Below are positions 16,904 to 26,252 of a stretch of 64,000 nt of DNA, in pieces (the stretch's first letter is position 1; every line of letters starts with the position of its first letter). The translations under genes were made by a program, and so were the position numbers. The stretch lies in NCBI GenBank assembly GCA_964466315.1, contig CAYXNS010000003.1, positions 1-64,000 of the forward strand. The letters run 5' to 3'. Source of the stretch: SMWC01 sp964466315. GTDB taxonomy: Bacteria > Pseudomonadota > Gammaproteobacteria > Steroidobacterales > Rariloculaceae. The notes beneath the pieces were generated by a model. It saw nothing but the letters and a program-made list of their open reading frames with translations, was not told the origin of the DNA and made no database searches.

Positions 16904-18028
16904 CTAGTCATCGAATTCTTCTGGGGTTATCGGCAGCGGCAACTCCTTACCGAGTTTCGCAGATCGATCCATCGCCATCGTTAGCAATAGATTCCGATGC
17001 CCATCCGCCGCCGAGGCATGCGGCGTCTCTATCCCCATCATGATGCGCGTGAACCAGGAGATCGTCTCCTCCTTCATCGGCCCCCAGAGCTGGTTATTCC
17101 AGATATCTCCCGGCGGGTAACTCGTCAGGAAGTCGACATGCCTCTCCATCGGCGGCTGGAAATTCTCCGTCGTGTACCCCGCGGGCAGCTTCTCTTCGGT
17201 CGCGAGCACAAGATCGCGATGCGTATCATCGACGTCGATGACGCCCTTCGTACCGACGATGCCAATCTCCAAGCCAGAAACCGATCCGGGCCACGCCACG
17301 GGCAGTCCCCAGCTGATATTCATCGAGAAAATCGTGCCATCACTCATCGTGAAGAGGCCGAACGTCGAATCCTTGGTCCCTAGATCTGCAAGCACTTTGT
17401 CTGTCGAGCACGCGTAGACGGAGACCGGTGTCTTCCCCTCCATGAGCCACATCGACATATCGAGGCTGTGCGTGCCGGAGACGACCATCGGCGTGAGGTT
17501 CTTACGCTCTTTCGTCTTCGATATCGTCGCAATCGGCACCATGCGGTTCATCAAGGCACGTGTGACGACGGAATGCACCTCGCCGATCTGACCTTTCGTG
17601 AGCCGCTCCTTGATCGTCAGGAAGCGCCGGCGAAATCGCTGCGTATAACCGACACAAGCGTCCAGGCCACCGTCCGTGATCGCCTCGAGAATCTGCGCAG
17701 ATTCGCGGGGATCGGTCGCCAGAGGCTTTTCGATAAAGAGCTTGAAACCTCGCTCTGCCGCCAGGAGCGTCGGCTCAGTATGCCGACTTTCCTCTGTCAG
17801 GATCATGACGGCGTTGACCTCGGGCCTGTCGAGAAGCTCCCACACATCGGTCGTAAAGAAGTCGGCCTCGGTATCTTCGGCAAGCTGCTTGCCGAGGTCT
17901 TCTTTGATGTCACAGAGCCCGAGCCACTCAACGCCCGGGTATTGCCGCGCGAATCCCGCCCTGATACGACCGATCGTCCCGCAGCCAACGACCGCGAGAC
18001 CGATTCTTTCCAGATTTCCTACCGACAT
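16904..18028 (-). CDS. Gfo/Idh/MocA family NAD(P) oxidoreductase
   Basis: 374 residues. The Rossmann motif AVVGCGTIGRIRA (12-24) and the signature Glu-Lys-Pro (residues 100-102, FIEKPLAT) are present, followed by the beta-sheet substrate domain. Such enzymes oxidise polyols, sugars or sugar acids. It lies 6 bases downstream of a TTT permease gene, at the end of a TctC-TctB-TctA-Gfo run, so the transporter may import its substrate or a precursor. Confidence 0.92.
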   Translation of the reverse strand: MSVGNLERIGLAVVGCGTIGRIRAGFARQYPGVEWLGLCDIKEDLGKQLAEDTEADFFTTDVWELLDRPEVNAVMILTEESRHTEPTLLAAERGFKLFIEKPLATDPRESAQILEAITDGGLDACVGYTQRFRRRFLTIKERLTKGQIGEVHSVVTRALMNRMVPIATISKTKERKNLTPMVVSGTHSLDMSMWLMEGKTPVSVYACSTDKVLADLGTKDSTFGLFTMSDGTIFSMNISWGLPVAWPGSVSGLEIGIVGTKGVIDVDDTHRDLVLATEEKLPAGYTTENFQPPMERHVDFLTSYPPGDIWNNQLWGPMKEETISWFTRIMMGIETPHASAADGHRNLLLTMAMDRSAKLGKELPLPITPEEFDD

Positions 18029-18034
18029 AAGACC

Positions 18035-19531
18035 TTAGGCTCTCGATTTTCCACGTTTAAATATTCCGTCATAGAAAGTGTATAGCACGACAAGTAACAG
18101 CACGGTCCCGAGTTTTCGCTCCCAGAGGACCGTGAGCACGCCGACGTCTTCGAACACGAGGAGTGCCCGGCGCAGATTCTCGTCCGCCAGCGGCCCGAGG
18201 ATCACCGCGAGCACGATCGGCGCGAGCGGAAACCCTAGCAGATGGAGAATGTAGCCGACTAATCCGGAGATCAACATGACATAGACGTCGAAGTAATTCA
18301 GATTTACGGCGAACGCGCCGAGCACACAGATCGGCAGAATCAACGGCATCAGCAGTGTCTTGGGAAGGCTGAAGAGTTTGACGCACGGCTTGATCAATGC
18401 GATGGCCATGCCGTACATGAAGAAATTGGCCACGACAAGGCCGATATAGATATAGAAAATCAGCCCCGGATTCTCGACCTGAATCAACGGCCCGACCACA
18501 ACGTTCTTGAGTTCCAACGCCGCAAGCACTGCTGCGGCAGCAGCATTACCGGGTATGCCCAGAGCCAGTGTCGGCAACATCGATCCACCGACGTTGGCGT
18601 TGTTGGCGACTTCGGAGCAGACGATCGCCTCGTAGCTGCCCTTGCCCCACTTCTTCTTCTCTTCCGCGCTGGCGCACCGCCGCCCGACATCATAGGAGAA
18701 AAACGAAGCGACGTTCGCGCCCGCGCCCGGTATCGCGCCGATCACGGTGCCAATAAGCCCGGAGCGCAGGCTCGGACGAACGTACTTCACCAGCGTGCCC
18801 AGAGACGGCAGTACGCGGCCGACGTCCGACGGGATTATCGACGGCGACTTCTGCGGCAAGACGCGGAGAATTTCTGCCAGGCCGAACAGGCCGATCAGAA
18901 CCGGGATGAAACTCACGCCATCGTCGAGATTGTAGGAGCCGAAGCTGAAGCGCGAGACGCCGTGAATCGCATCGAGCCCGACGAATGACACCAATAGACC
19001 GAGCCAACCCGAGATCCACCCCTTGAGCGGCATGTCCATCGAGGACATCGAGCCGCAAATGGCGATGCCCCAGAGCGAGAGCAGAAACATTTCCCATGAT
19101 CTGAACTGCAACGCGAGAAACAGCACTGCGGGAATAAACACGATGAGCAGAATGATCCCGACCCAGTTTCCGAGAAACGACGCCGAGATTGCCGTACCGA
19201 GCGCGAGCCCACCCTCCCCTCGTTTCGCGAGCTGATAACCCTCGAGCATGGTCGGTACGGCATCGGGCGTGCCCGGTATATTAATGAGTACCGCCGAGAT
19301 CGCACCGCCAAATACGCTGCCCGTGTAGACGCCGACCATGAAGATGATGGCGACGGCCTGAGACATTCCGACTGTCAGCCCGATGAGTAATGTCATGGCC
19401 ATGGTCGTAGACAGCCCGGGCATCGCGCCCCAGAGGATTCCGAGCGTTACACCGGCCAGACAGGCGACCCAGAGCATCGGTGACTGCACGATGAATAGCA
19501 GCTGCTCCAGAATTTGCGGCCAGACTTCCAC
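18035..19531 (-). CDS. TTT transporter large permease (TctA family)
   Basis: A 498-residue, very hydrophobic protein with about 12 apparent membrane segments. It carries the TctA patterns LWGAMPGLSTTMAM, GGAISAVLINIPGTPDA and GAIPGAGANVASFFSYD, which belong to the conserved pore region. It forms the large permease subunit of a tripartite tricarboxylate transporter. The small subunit lies 9 bases upstream and the binding protein 5' of that, giving a complete system. The substrate is a carboxylate but cannot be specified. Confidence 0.95.
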   Translation of the reverse strand: MEVWPQILEQLLFIVQSPMLWVACLAGVTLGILWGAMPGLSTTMAMTLLIGLTVGMSQAVAIIFMVGVYTGSVFGGAISAVLINIPGTPDAVPTMLEGYQLAKRGEGGLALGTAISASFLGNWVGIILLIVFIPAVLFLALQFRSWEMFLLSLWGIAICGSMSSMDMPLKGWISGWLGLLVSFVGLDAIHGVSRFSFGSYNLDDGVSFIPVLIGLFGLAEILRVLPQKSPSIIPSDVGRVLPSLGTLVKYVRPSLRSGLIGTVIGAIPGAGANVASFFSYDVGRRCASAEEKKKWGKGSYEAIVCSEVANNANVGGSMLPTLALGIPGNAAAAAVLAALELKNVVVGPLIQVENPGLIFYIYIGLVVANFFMYGMAIALIKPCVKLFSLPKTLLMPLILPICVLGAFAVNLNYFDVYVMLISGLVGYILHLLGFPLAPIVLAVILGPLADENLRRALLVFEDVGVLTVLWERKLGTVLLLVVLYTFYDGIFKRGKSRA

Positions 19532-19540
19532 GCGGCCGCC

Positions 19541-20152
19541 TCAGAAAGACTCCGGCATGATGATGGCGAACCCGTAGCGGAAGATCGCGACCAGGACTTC
19601 GATAGTAATCAGAGAAATAAGCAGACAACGCCACACCGGCGCCTTCCAGAACAACTTCATGATCAGCGTGACCGTTGCAATCGAAATCACCTCGTAGCTC
19701 GATAGCTGAAACACGAAGACTGGCGTCGGAAAACGTAGATCGAAGTTGATGAGACCGACCAGCAGGACATATGCGACGACCATCACGAGCAACAGCAGCG
19801 AGCGGCGTCCTTCTTCTTCCGCGATAAACGATCCGCCGGCGCATTGAAACGCCCCGATGAAATCACGCGCGCCACCCCCACGCACCCCCCTGACACCTAA
19901 TGCGATCGCCATGCACAGCAGCGTCAGGCTCGTGACGAATGGCAGTAATCCCGGCGCCGTAAAGACACTGCCGGGAATGTCCAGACGCAGCGACATGACG
20001 ATGACGGCGATCGCCAACGCACCGATAGCCACGGCGCTGCCGAAATCCTTTGCAGGCGACGCGAGGCCGGCAGTATCTTCCTCGCCGGAGAACTCATTAT
20101 TATCGGCGGGCGTGTCGGTCGCTTCCGAGCGGGTTGTGTCGTGTTCGGTCAT
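19541..20152 (-). CDS. TTT transporter small permease (TctB family)
   Basis: The 203-residue protein has a cytoplasmic, acidic N-terminal tail of about 35 residues followed by four membrane segments, typical of the small TctB subunit. It lies 9 bases upstream of the TctA gene and 58 bases downstream of the binding-protein gene. TctB sequence is poorly conserved, so the call rests mainly on topology and position. Confidence 0.88.
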   Translation of the reverse strand: MTEHDTTRSEATDTPADNNEFSGEEDTAGLASPAKDFGSAVAIGALAIAVIVMSLRLDIPGSVFTAPGLLPFVTSLTLLCMAIALGVRGVRGGGARDFIGAFQCAGGSFIAEEEGRRSLLLLVMVVAYVLLVGLINFDLRFPTPVFVFQLSSYEVISIATVTLIMKLFWKAPVWRCLLISLITIEVLVAIFRYGFAIIMPESF

Positions 20153-20210
20153 AGTGCTGGGTCGAGGATGCAGAGCCGGGTGATGGCGGCGGCTCGTGTT
20201 CTTTCTTTCG

Positions 20211-21305
20211 TTAGTTCACTAGTGATGCGGGTTCCGGCAAGGGCTTGTAGTCTTCCGGCGGCCACCACTCATCGAAATTTTCGGGAGCAGGCAGGCCGAG
20301 TTCGGCCGCGCTCCTGGAACCGGGAATGTTCAGTCGCTCGAACGTCGCCGCTGAGATGGTTTCGAGTTCGGCTGCGCGACGGTCGGCATCGTCACCGATC
20401 ATCAACTCGGCCACAAAGTGGCGCTGCGTTACCATCTCCCGAAAGGCATCGGAGTGTGCGGCCGCGCTGAACGCAGCTTCGACCTGACGGATGATCTCGA
20501 TCGGCGTATCACGCCTTAGCCCTAAGTTATAGGTTCCGTTCGGCGGCAACCGGTCGCGAACCCCGGGAAGATGACTCGAGAGCATCGGCATGACCTTGCC
20601 GCTCGGCGTCGTGATGTCCGTGGCGCTCGATTGTTGCAACGAGATCAATTGGCCGGTGTCGACGAACTGTATGTGTTCGTGCACACCGCCGCCGGCAATA
20701 TCGACCTCGCCGTTGAGGCCCGCCAGAGCTGCCTGCTGGCCGCTACCATAGGGTACGTACTTGAGTTCGATGCCGGCGAGGTCAGCGACGACTGCGGCGA
20801 GTTCGTGCCACTGCCCACCGGCACCGGACGTAGAGATCGTTATCTCGCCGGGATTCGCGTGAGCTGCTGCGACGACATCTTCGAATGACTGGAATGGTGA
20901 ATCCGTCCGGACCGCCCAGCTGCCGATCGCGGCCGCTGCCTGCATATAGTACCAGTCGGTCCAGGAACGGGAATCGCTGCCGCCGGCGACGCGGGAATAT
21001 TTGTTGAAGCTCGACGCACCCAAGAGCGTATAACCATCGGCCGGCCTGTTGCGCGCATACCGGGTCGCGAGCCCGCCCGCAGCGCCGGACCGGTTCTGGA
21101 CGTTGATACGCCAACCCGTCGCATTCGACATTTCTGCCGCAAGCGTCCGCAGCACGGTGTCGGTTCCGCCACCGGGCGCATACATCACGACTAAAGTTAT
21201 CGGTCGCTCGGGCCAGTCGGATCGAGCCAGGCCCGGAAACACGATGAGCGTAATCAGCACCGCGCAGATCGACAGATTGATGACTTTTTTTCGCACTGGA
21301 AGCAT
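20211..21305 (-). CDS. TTT transporter periplasmic binding protein (TctC/Bug family)
   Basis: I prefer ATG 21305 (364 residues); a GTG at 21329 also exists. A signal peptide ends near GLARS, followed by the Bug-family opening WPERPITLVVMYAPGGGTDT and the GYTLLGASSFN motif of the carboxylate-binding cleft. The mature length is slightly above the family norm of about 300. It leads the minus-strand TctC-TctB-TctA-Gfo operon. Confidence 0.93.
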   Translation of the reverse strand: MLPVRKKVINLSICAVLITLIVFPGLARSDWPERPITLVVMYAPGGGTDTVLRTLAAEMSNATGWRINVQNRSGAAGGLATRYARNRPADGYTLLGASSFNKYSRVAGGSDSRSWTDWYYMQAAAAIGSWAVRTDSPFQSFEDVVAAAHANPGEITISTSGAGGQWHELAAVVADLAGIELKYVPYGSGQQAALAGLNGEVDIAGGGVHEHIQFVDTGQLISLQQSSATDITTPSGKVMPMLSSHLPGVRDRLPPNGTYNLGLRRDTPIEIIRQVEAAFSAAAHSDAFREMVTQRHFVAELMIGDDADRRAAELETISAATFERLNIPGSRSAAELGLPAPENFDEWWPPEDYKPLPEPASLVN

Positions 21306-21621
21306 GAATCTGATTCCGTCGGAAATCACTCTTCAGGAGACTTTTGACCGGTGGCATTCTTGCAAGTGCGTCCCGGGAGCGCAAGCGAGGCACAGTATCC
21401 AAGGGCATGCGGACCGTGGACTCGGGACACGCGGGTATTCCCATGCCTACCGGCTCTGGCGTAAAATGATCGCCGTCTAAAGTGTGCCCCGGGCGGTCTA
21501 ATTCCAACAAGCCGCTGGGCAAACCACATCACGGACACCAAATCTGGGGATGTGAGGGATAACCCCTCGCCGCCCGGTATTGTTATCAGTCTGAGATTGA
21601 ATTAACCGAGGGAGATTAGGT
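21306..21621. other. Divergent intergenic region
   Basis: This 316-base gap separates the minus-strand TTT operon from the plus-strand M24 operon and so should hold both promoters. A GGGAGA ribosome site precedes ATG 21622. I see no convincing operator palindrome or small gene in it. Confidence 0.5.
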
Positions 21622-22905
21622 ATGGCGACTTTTGGCACGGTGGGAATGGACTGGCAGCAGCGCGTCAACTGGGAGCGGCTGCGTACCTACCGCCTCGAGC
21701 GAGCCCGGGAGCGCATGAAGGCTGCTGGACTCAGTGCGTTGGTTCTGATGTATGACGAGAACATACGCTACGTAACGAGCACACTTACACCCGGCTGGTG
21801 CCGCCTAAAACCAGGGCTACGCTACGCGATGCTTTGTGGCGATGATCCACCGGTCATCTTCGAGCAAGGCGACATCGGCATGCAGATCGAGCGCCACTGC
21901 CCCTGGATTCCACCCGAAAACGTTCGCTACTCCTACGCCTGGATCAAAGGCGCCGCTGGACCGGCTTCTGTCCAGCAGGTCGGCAAGTTTACGAAGGCCG
22001 TACTGCAGGAGATGAAGAAGAGCAACGTCGCGGGCGAGAAGGTCGGTATCGACTTCGTCGACATCAACATCATCAAAGCTTTCGACGACGCAGGTATCGA
22101 CTGGACCGACGGCATGTCGCCCATGATGGAAGCGCGCGCCGTCAAGAACATCGACGAGCAGGAATGCTTCCGTATCGTCGGCGCGATCGGCGACGCCGCT
22201 CATTGGGAGACGATGAAATTCCTGCGCCCCGGCTTGACGGAGAATCAGGTCACGGCGCACATCATGGAGTTTCTCTATAACATACCCGGCATGGAGGACG
22301 TCGAGGACGTCATCGTTTCGTCCGGGCCAAACACCTGGCCCAACTGGCGTAACTTCTCCGACCGCATCATCAAACCCGGCGATATTGTCTTTATGGATCT
22401 CGCAGCGTTGACCTGGAACGGTTACAAGTCCTGCTACTACAGAACCTACTGCGTAGGCGCTGAACCCACACAGAAGCAGAAGGACATTTATGCGACCGCG
22501 CTCGATTGGCTCTACAAGGCAATCAACGAGGTGAAACCCGGCACGACAACACGTGAAATCGCTTCGGTGTGGCCATCGGCGAAGGAAGCCTGGGGCTACG
22601 AAGAGGAAGATCAGGCCGCAGCCAACCTGTGGGGACACGGGCTCGGTCTCGCGCAGTACGATCCGCCCGTCATCTCGAGAATCTGGTCGCTCGACCATCC
22701 GATCGAGATACAGGAAGGCATGACGTTCGCGCTCGAGACCCAGCACGGCATCCCGTTCGAATGGGGTGTGCGCATCGAAGAAATGCTAATCGTGCATTCG
22801 GATCACACCGAGATCGTCTCGAACTTCCCTGTGGAACAGATCACCGTCGTCGATCCGATACCGGGCTACGCCGCGCCCGACTCGAGAGACCGCAAACTGG
22901 TCTAA
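21622..22905 (+). CDS. M24 (creatinase/aminopeptidase P-like) family protein with altered metal site
   Basis: 427 residues with an N-terminal creatinase-type domain and a C-terminal pita-bread domain. Metal-ligand positions read Asp259 (FMDLAAL), Cys271 where the second Asp is expected (SCYYRT instead of SDxTRT), His339 (WGHGLGL), Glu372 (FALETQHG) and Glu386 (VRIEEM). Four of five ligands are kept, so normal dinuclear chemistry is doubtful. Metal-dependent relatives include Xaa-Pro peptidases, creatinase and the DMSP lyase DddP, and it may not be a peptidase. First gene of a plus-strand trio with a PEP-synthase-like protein and a 2-hydroxyacid dehydrogenase. Confidence 0.85.
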   Translation: MATFGTVGMDWQQRVNWERLRTYRLERARERMKAAGLSALVLMYDENIRYVTSTLTPGWCRLKPGLRYAMLCGDDPPVIFEQGDIGMQIERHCPWIPPENVRYSYAWIKGAAGPASVQQVGKFTKAVLQEMKKSNVAGEKVGIDFVDINIIKAFDDAGIDWTDGMSPMMEARAVKNIDEQECFRIVGAIGDAAHWETMKFLRPGLTENQVTAHIMEFLYNIPGMEDVEDVIVSSGPNTWPNWRNFSDRIIKPGDIVFMDLAALTWNGYKSCYYRTYCVGAEPTQKQKDIYATALDWLYKAINEVKPGTTTREIASVWPSAKEAWGYEEEDQAAANLWGHGLGLAQYDPPVISRIWSLDHPIEIQEGMTFALETQHGIPFEWGVRIEEMLIVHSDHTEIVSNFPVEQITVVDPIPGYAAPDSRDRKLV

Positions 22906-22923
22906 CGCGGAAACCATCACGAG

Positions 22924-24198
22924 ATGCGCCGGCTCGTCATCCCGCTGAGTGCCCCCGAGGCTATGGACGCGGATCGCTTCGGACCCAAGGCTGCCAACCT
23001 GGCGGCCCTCGGCCAGGCGGGCCTGCCCGTTCCGGGCGGCTTTTGCCTCGACGCCGAAGCCTATCGTATCCAGCTGAGAGCACTCGGCCTCGAGGAGACG
23101 GCACGAGCCGTGTTTTCCACCGAGGGTTCTGATGCGCGACGCCACGCGCTCGCGATGAAGCTCGGCCTGCTCGATCAACCAGTAACCGAGAATCTGCTGG
23201 AACCGCTGCTTGAAACCTGGCGTAGGGTCCTGAGTACGGAAGGTGCGCTTGGCGTCATTCGCTCTTCCGCCCTCGTCGAAGACCGCTTCGATTCGAGTTT
23301 CGCGGGTCAGTTCGAGAGCTTCTTAGGGCTCGAGGACGAAGGTGAATTCCTGACGGCCGTGAGATCCTGCTGGTGCGCGCTCTGGTCGACCCGGGCGTTG
23401 CGCTACATGGCGACACACGACGCCGACCCTGCCGACACCGCGATGGCGCTGATCATCCAACCGCTTGTTCACGCCTACGCCTCCGGCGGCGGATTGAGCC
23501 ATACTGCTGAGGGTGAGATGCTGCTCAGTGCGACGCTGGGACTCGGCTCGGCAATCGCCCAGGGAGAAGTCGTGCCGGACCGCTACGTCCTCGGCCGCGA
23601 CGGTGAGATCCGGGAGATCGCGGGAGGACGCAAGACTCACAGCGTCGGCTGTACGCACGGCACACAAACGATAGAGCGCGCGGTAGCTGAAGAACCCTGC
23701 CTCACGCCAGCGCGGGTCAAGGAACTCGGCGGATATCTGTTGCGTGCGGAGGAAGTCGTCGGTGGGCCGGCCGAGATCGAATGGTCACTCGACGACACGG
23801 GATTCAAGCTGTTGCAGGTACGGCCGCTACACATCGAAGAAGAGACGATCGATCTCGATGAGGTCTGGGCACAGCAACCGCGACTCCGGGGACACCCTGC
23901 AGGTGTCGGCTGGGGCACGGGGCGCGCCTGCGTCGTGAACTGCGAGTGCGAGGTCTCCCGGATCGGCCCGGGCGATGTCCTCGTTACTAAAGTCGCCGGG
24001 CCGGCACTGAGCCAGATGCTACCGCAAGTCTCAGCCGTAGTAGCGGAACTTGGCGGCAGCACGTCGCATCTCGCGTCACTCGCGAGAGAACGCGGCATCC
24101 CCATGGTACTCGGCGTACTCGACGCAACCCGTTCCATCCCGGATGGATCCATGGTTGCCGTCGATGGCGTCGCGGGAATCGTCCGTTGGACGGCGTAA
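22924..24198 (+). CDS. Two-domain PEP-synthase-like phosphotransferase (ATP-grasp + His domain)
   Basis: 424 residues, about half of a PEP synthase or PPDK. Residues about 15-305 match the N-terminal ATP-binding domain (FGPKAANLAAL, VIRSSALVEDR, EWSLDDTGFKLLQVRP). Residues about 320-424 match the swivelling phosphohistidine domain, with the catalytic His382 in GGSTSHLASLARERGIP. The C-terminal PEP/pyruvate TIM barrel is absent, and no frameshift or stop suggests recent loss. It resembles the ATP and His modules of rifampicin phosphotransferases without a middle acceptor domain. The acceptor is unknown; the linked M24 protein or dehydrogenase may act on the product. Confidence 0.85.
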   Translation: MRRLVIPLSAPEAMDADRFGPKAANLAALGQAGLPVPGGFCLDAEAYRIQLRALGLEETARAVFSTEGSDARRHALAMKLGLLDQPVTENLLEPLLETWRRVLSTEGALGVIRSSALVEDRFDSSFAGQFESFLGLEDEGEFLTAVRSCWCALWSTRALRYMATHDADPADTAMALIIQPLVHAYASGGGLSHTAEGEMLLSATLGLGSAIAQGEVVPDRYVLGRDGEIREIAGGRKTHSVGCTHGTQTIERAVAEEPCLTPARVKELGGYLLRAEEVVGGPAEIEWSLDDTGFKLLQVRPLHIEEETIDLDEVWAQQPRLRGHPAGVGWGTGRACVVNCECEVSRIGPGDVLVTKVAGPALSQMLPQVSAVVAELGGSTSHLASLARERGIPMVLGVLDATRSIPDGSMVAVDGVAGIVRWTA

Positions 24199-24212
24199 TG
24201 GAGTGATGAAAT

Positions 24213-25202
24213 ATGAGTGAGAAAGCCAAAGTCGTATTGACCGATTACGTATGGGAATCGCTGGATGTCGAGCATGAGATCCTCGGTGAACTCGCCGATA
24301 TCGTCCCGATTCAGGTCAGCGATCCCGAACAGTTCTTTCCGGAAGCCACCGATTGCGACGCGCTGCTCAATACCTACGCCGGTCCGATCACGGCTGCGAT
24401 CATGGCGCAGATGCCGAGCTGCCGCGTAATATCCCGCTACGGCATCGGCGTCGACACGATCGATCTCGACGCCGCCACGGAGGCCGGCATTATCGTCACG
24501 AACAATCCGACCTATTGCATCGAGGAAGTCGCCGAACACACGATCGCGATGCTGATGGCAGCGGTGCGTAAGGTTGCCTTCTACGACCGACTGGTACGTG
24601 CGGGCCGTTGGGGAGTTCCACCCGGCAAACCCATGTTCAGGATCGCAGGCAGCACCTGCGGGCTAGTCGGTTTCGGGAATATTGCGCGGCGCGTCGCCAA
24701 AGCAGCGGTCGGACTCGATATGCGCGTGCTCTTCTCCGATCCGTTCGTCGAAGCCGGGCAGTTCGAAGCACCCGGCGAGAAGGTCGAACTATCGCAGCTT
24801 CTCGGGGAGTCCGACTTCGTCTGCGTCCACGCCCCGCTCTTGCCGCAGACACGCGGTATGATCGGCGCCGATCAGTTTGCGCAGATGAAGGATACAGCCG
24901 TGATCGTCAACTGTTCCCGCGGCCCTATCATCGATACGGACGCCCTCGTCAACGCACTCGACGAAAGCGCCATCGCGGGCTGTGCGCTCGACACAACCGA
25001 TCCCGAACCGCTGACGGACGATCACCCGCTGCGGGATCGCGAAAACGTCATCATCAACCCTCACGTCGCCTGGTACAGCGAGAGAGCCATGGCTGGCCTG
25101 CAGGCCGGTGCTCCGGGAGAGGTCTGCCGCGTACTGCGGGGCGAATGGCCCGTGAACGTCGTCAACAAGGCCGTCAAGGACAACAACCGCGCCGGCATCT
25201 AG
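24213..25202 (+). CDS. D-2-hydroxyacid dehydrogenase, CtBP-like
   Basis: 329 residues of the D-isomer-specific 2-hydroxyacid dehydrogenase family. The nucleotide motif is GLVGFGNIARRVA, the catalytic Arg is in NCSRGPIIDTDAL, the Glu is in TDPEPLTDDHPL, and the His is in NPHVAWYSERA. The last form is typical of the CtBP-like branch. It starts 14 bases after the PEP-synthase-like gene and probably ends this operon, with a palindrome 8 bases after the stop. Confidence 0.93.
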   Translation: MSEKAKVVLTDYVWESLDVEHEILGELADIVPIQVSDPEQFFPEATDCDALLNTYAGPITAAIMAQMPSCRVISRYGIGVDTIDLDAATEAGIIVTNNPTYCIEEVAEHTIAMLMAAVRKVAFYDRLVRAGRWGVPPGKPMFRIAGSTCGLVGFGNIARRVAKAAVGLDMRVLFSDPFVEAGQFEAPGEKVELSQLLGESDFVCVHAPLLPQTRGMIGADQFAQMKDTAVIVNCSRGPIIDTDALVNALDESAIAGCALDTTDPEPLTDDHPLRDRENVIINPHVAWYSERAMAGLQAGAPGEVCRVLRGEWPVNVVNKAVKDNNRAGI

Positions 25203-25210
25203 AAAAAATA

Positions 25211-25236
25211 GAAAAAGGGGCCCGGGCCCCTTTTTC
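25211..25236. repeat. Perfect 26-base palindrome (same hairpin family)
   Basis: The sequence GAAAAAGGGGCCC followed directly by its reverse complement, with no loop. It lies between convergent genes ending at 25202 (plus) and 25263 (minus), a good position for a bidirectional terminator. An AGAAAAAATAG sequence precedes it, as before the copy at 35925. Confidence 0.9.
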
Positions 25237-25262
25237 TGGGGAATGTACCGATTTTTCCGCTC

Positions 25263-26252
25263 CTACCGGCCGGCAATGGCCTGCACGAGGTCGTGGTACT
25301 CGCGCTGCTGCTCGAGGCGCACGTTCTCGTAATCCGCACCGTCCAGGTATTCGGTATTCTCGCCGAGCCGCCGCATGGCAGCGAGATAGGCCTCGTCAGC
25401 TTGCAGCTGTACGAATGCCTGCCGGAGTATCGCCAGGCGGTCATCCAGTATGCCGCGCGGCGCCATGACGATGCGGTGCATGTAACCCGTCGTCGTCGGC
25501 AAGCCGATCTCCACGAACGACGGTACACCCTCCATTATTCGCTCAGGCCCCGCGGTAGCGAGTACACGCACGACACCGGCTTCGATGTCCGATGCGATCG
25601 TAGCGGGAAACGCCATCGAGAAATCGACATCGCCCGCCATGAGCGCAGCCTTAGCCGGGCCGCCGCCACGGTAAGGCACCATGCGAAAACGAAGGTTCAT
25701 TGTCTGCATCATATGCTGCGCGGGCACGAACAGCGCCGCCCAGAGCCCACTGTGAGAAAACCGGATCTCACTCGGGCGTGCGCTTGCCGCCGCCTCGATG
25801 TCCGCCCAGGATCCATACGATCCGCCTGCCTTCACGATCACCCCGATCTGGCCGTAATTGATTCGCGCCACGGAAACCAGATCTTCGTTCGTGTCGTAGT
25901 AGTCGTTGCGGAACGTGAATTGATGCAGCTGATCGCGGTAGTTATCCGTATAGACCAGCGTGTATCCATCCGCCGCCGCCTGCGTCGCCTCGAGGGTACC
26001 TTTCTGTCCCGCCTGCCCCGGCACGAGCCTGATCAGCATCGGCTGGCCGAGATACTGATGGAGATAAGTCGTAAAGACCCGCGCCGTCAGATCGCTCGAG
26101 CCACCTGCCGCGTACGGCGTGATCAACGTAATCGGCTTATCGGGATACTGCGCGTGCGCCGGCGCAGTCGAGATTGCGCTACACGCCACCACGAGCAGCG
26201 CAACGCGGCGACCAAACCAGCAACTCGCTTGCGGTGGCATCGATCTCGTCAT
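25263..26252 (-). CDS. TTT transporter periplasmic binding protein (TctC/Bug family)
   Basis: 329 residues, with a signal peptide ending near APAHAQ and the Bug opening YPDKPITLITPYAAGGSSDL. GYTLVYTDNYR and IRFSHSGLW are typical cleft segments. Its ATG overlaps the stop of the TctA gene by 4 bases. It is the last gene of a long minus-strand run from 34228. This second TTT system is complete but distantly related to the one at 18-21 kb. Confidence 0.93.
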   Translation of the reverse strand: MTRSMPPQASCWFGRRVALLVVACSAISTAPAHAQYPDKPITLITPYAAGGSSDLTARVFTTYLHQYLGQPMLIRLVPGQAGQKGTLEATQAAADGYTLVYTDNYRDQLHQFTFRNDYYDTNEDLVSVARINYGQIGVIVKAGGSYGSWADIEAAASARPSEIRFSHSGLWAALFVPAQHMMQTMNLRFRMVPYRGGGPAKAALMAGDVDFSMAFPATIASDIEAGVVRVLATAGPERIMEGVPSFVEIGLPTTTGYMHRIVMAPRGILDDRLAILRQAFVQLQADEAYLAAMRRLGENTEYLDGADYENVRLEQQREYHDLVQAIAGR

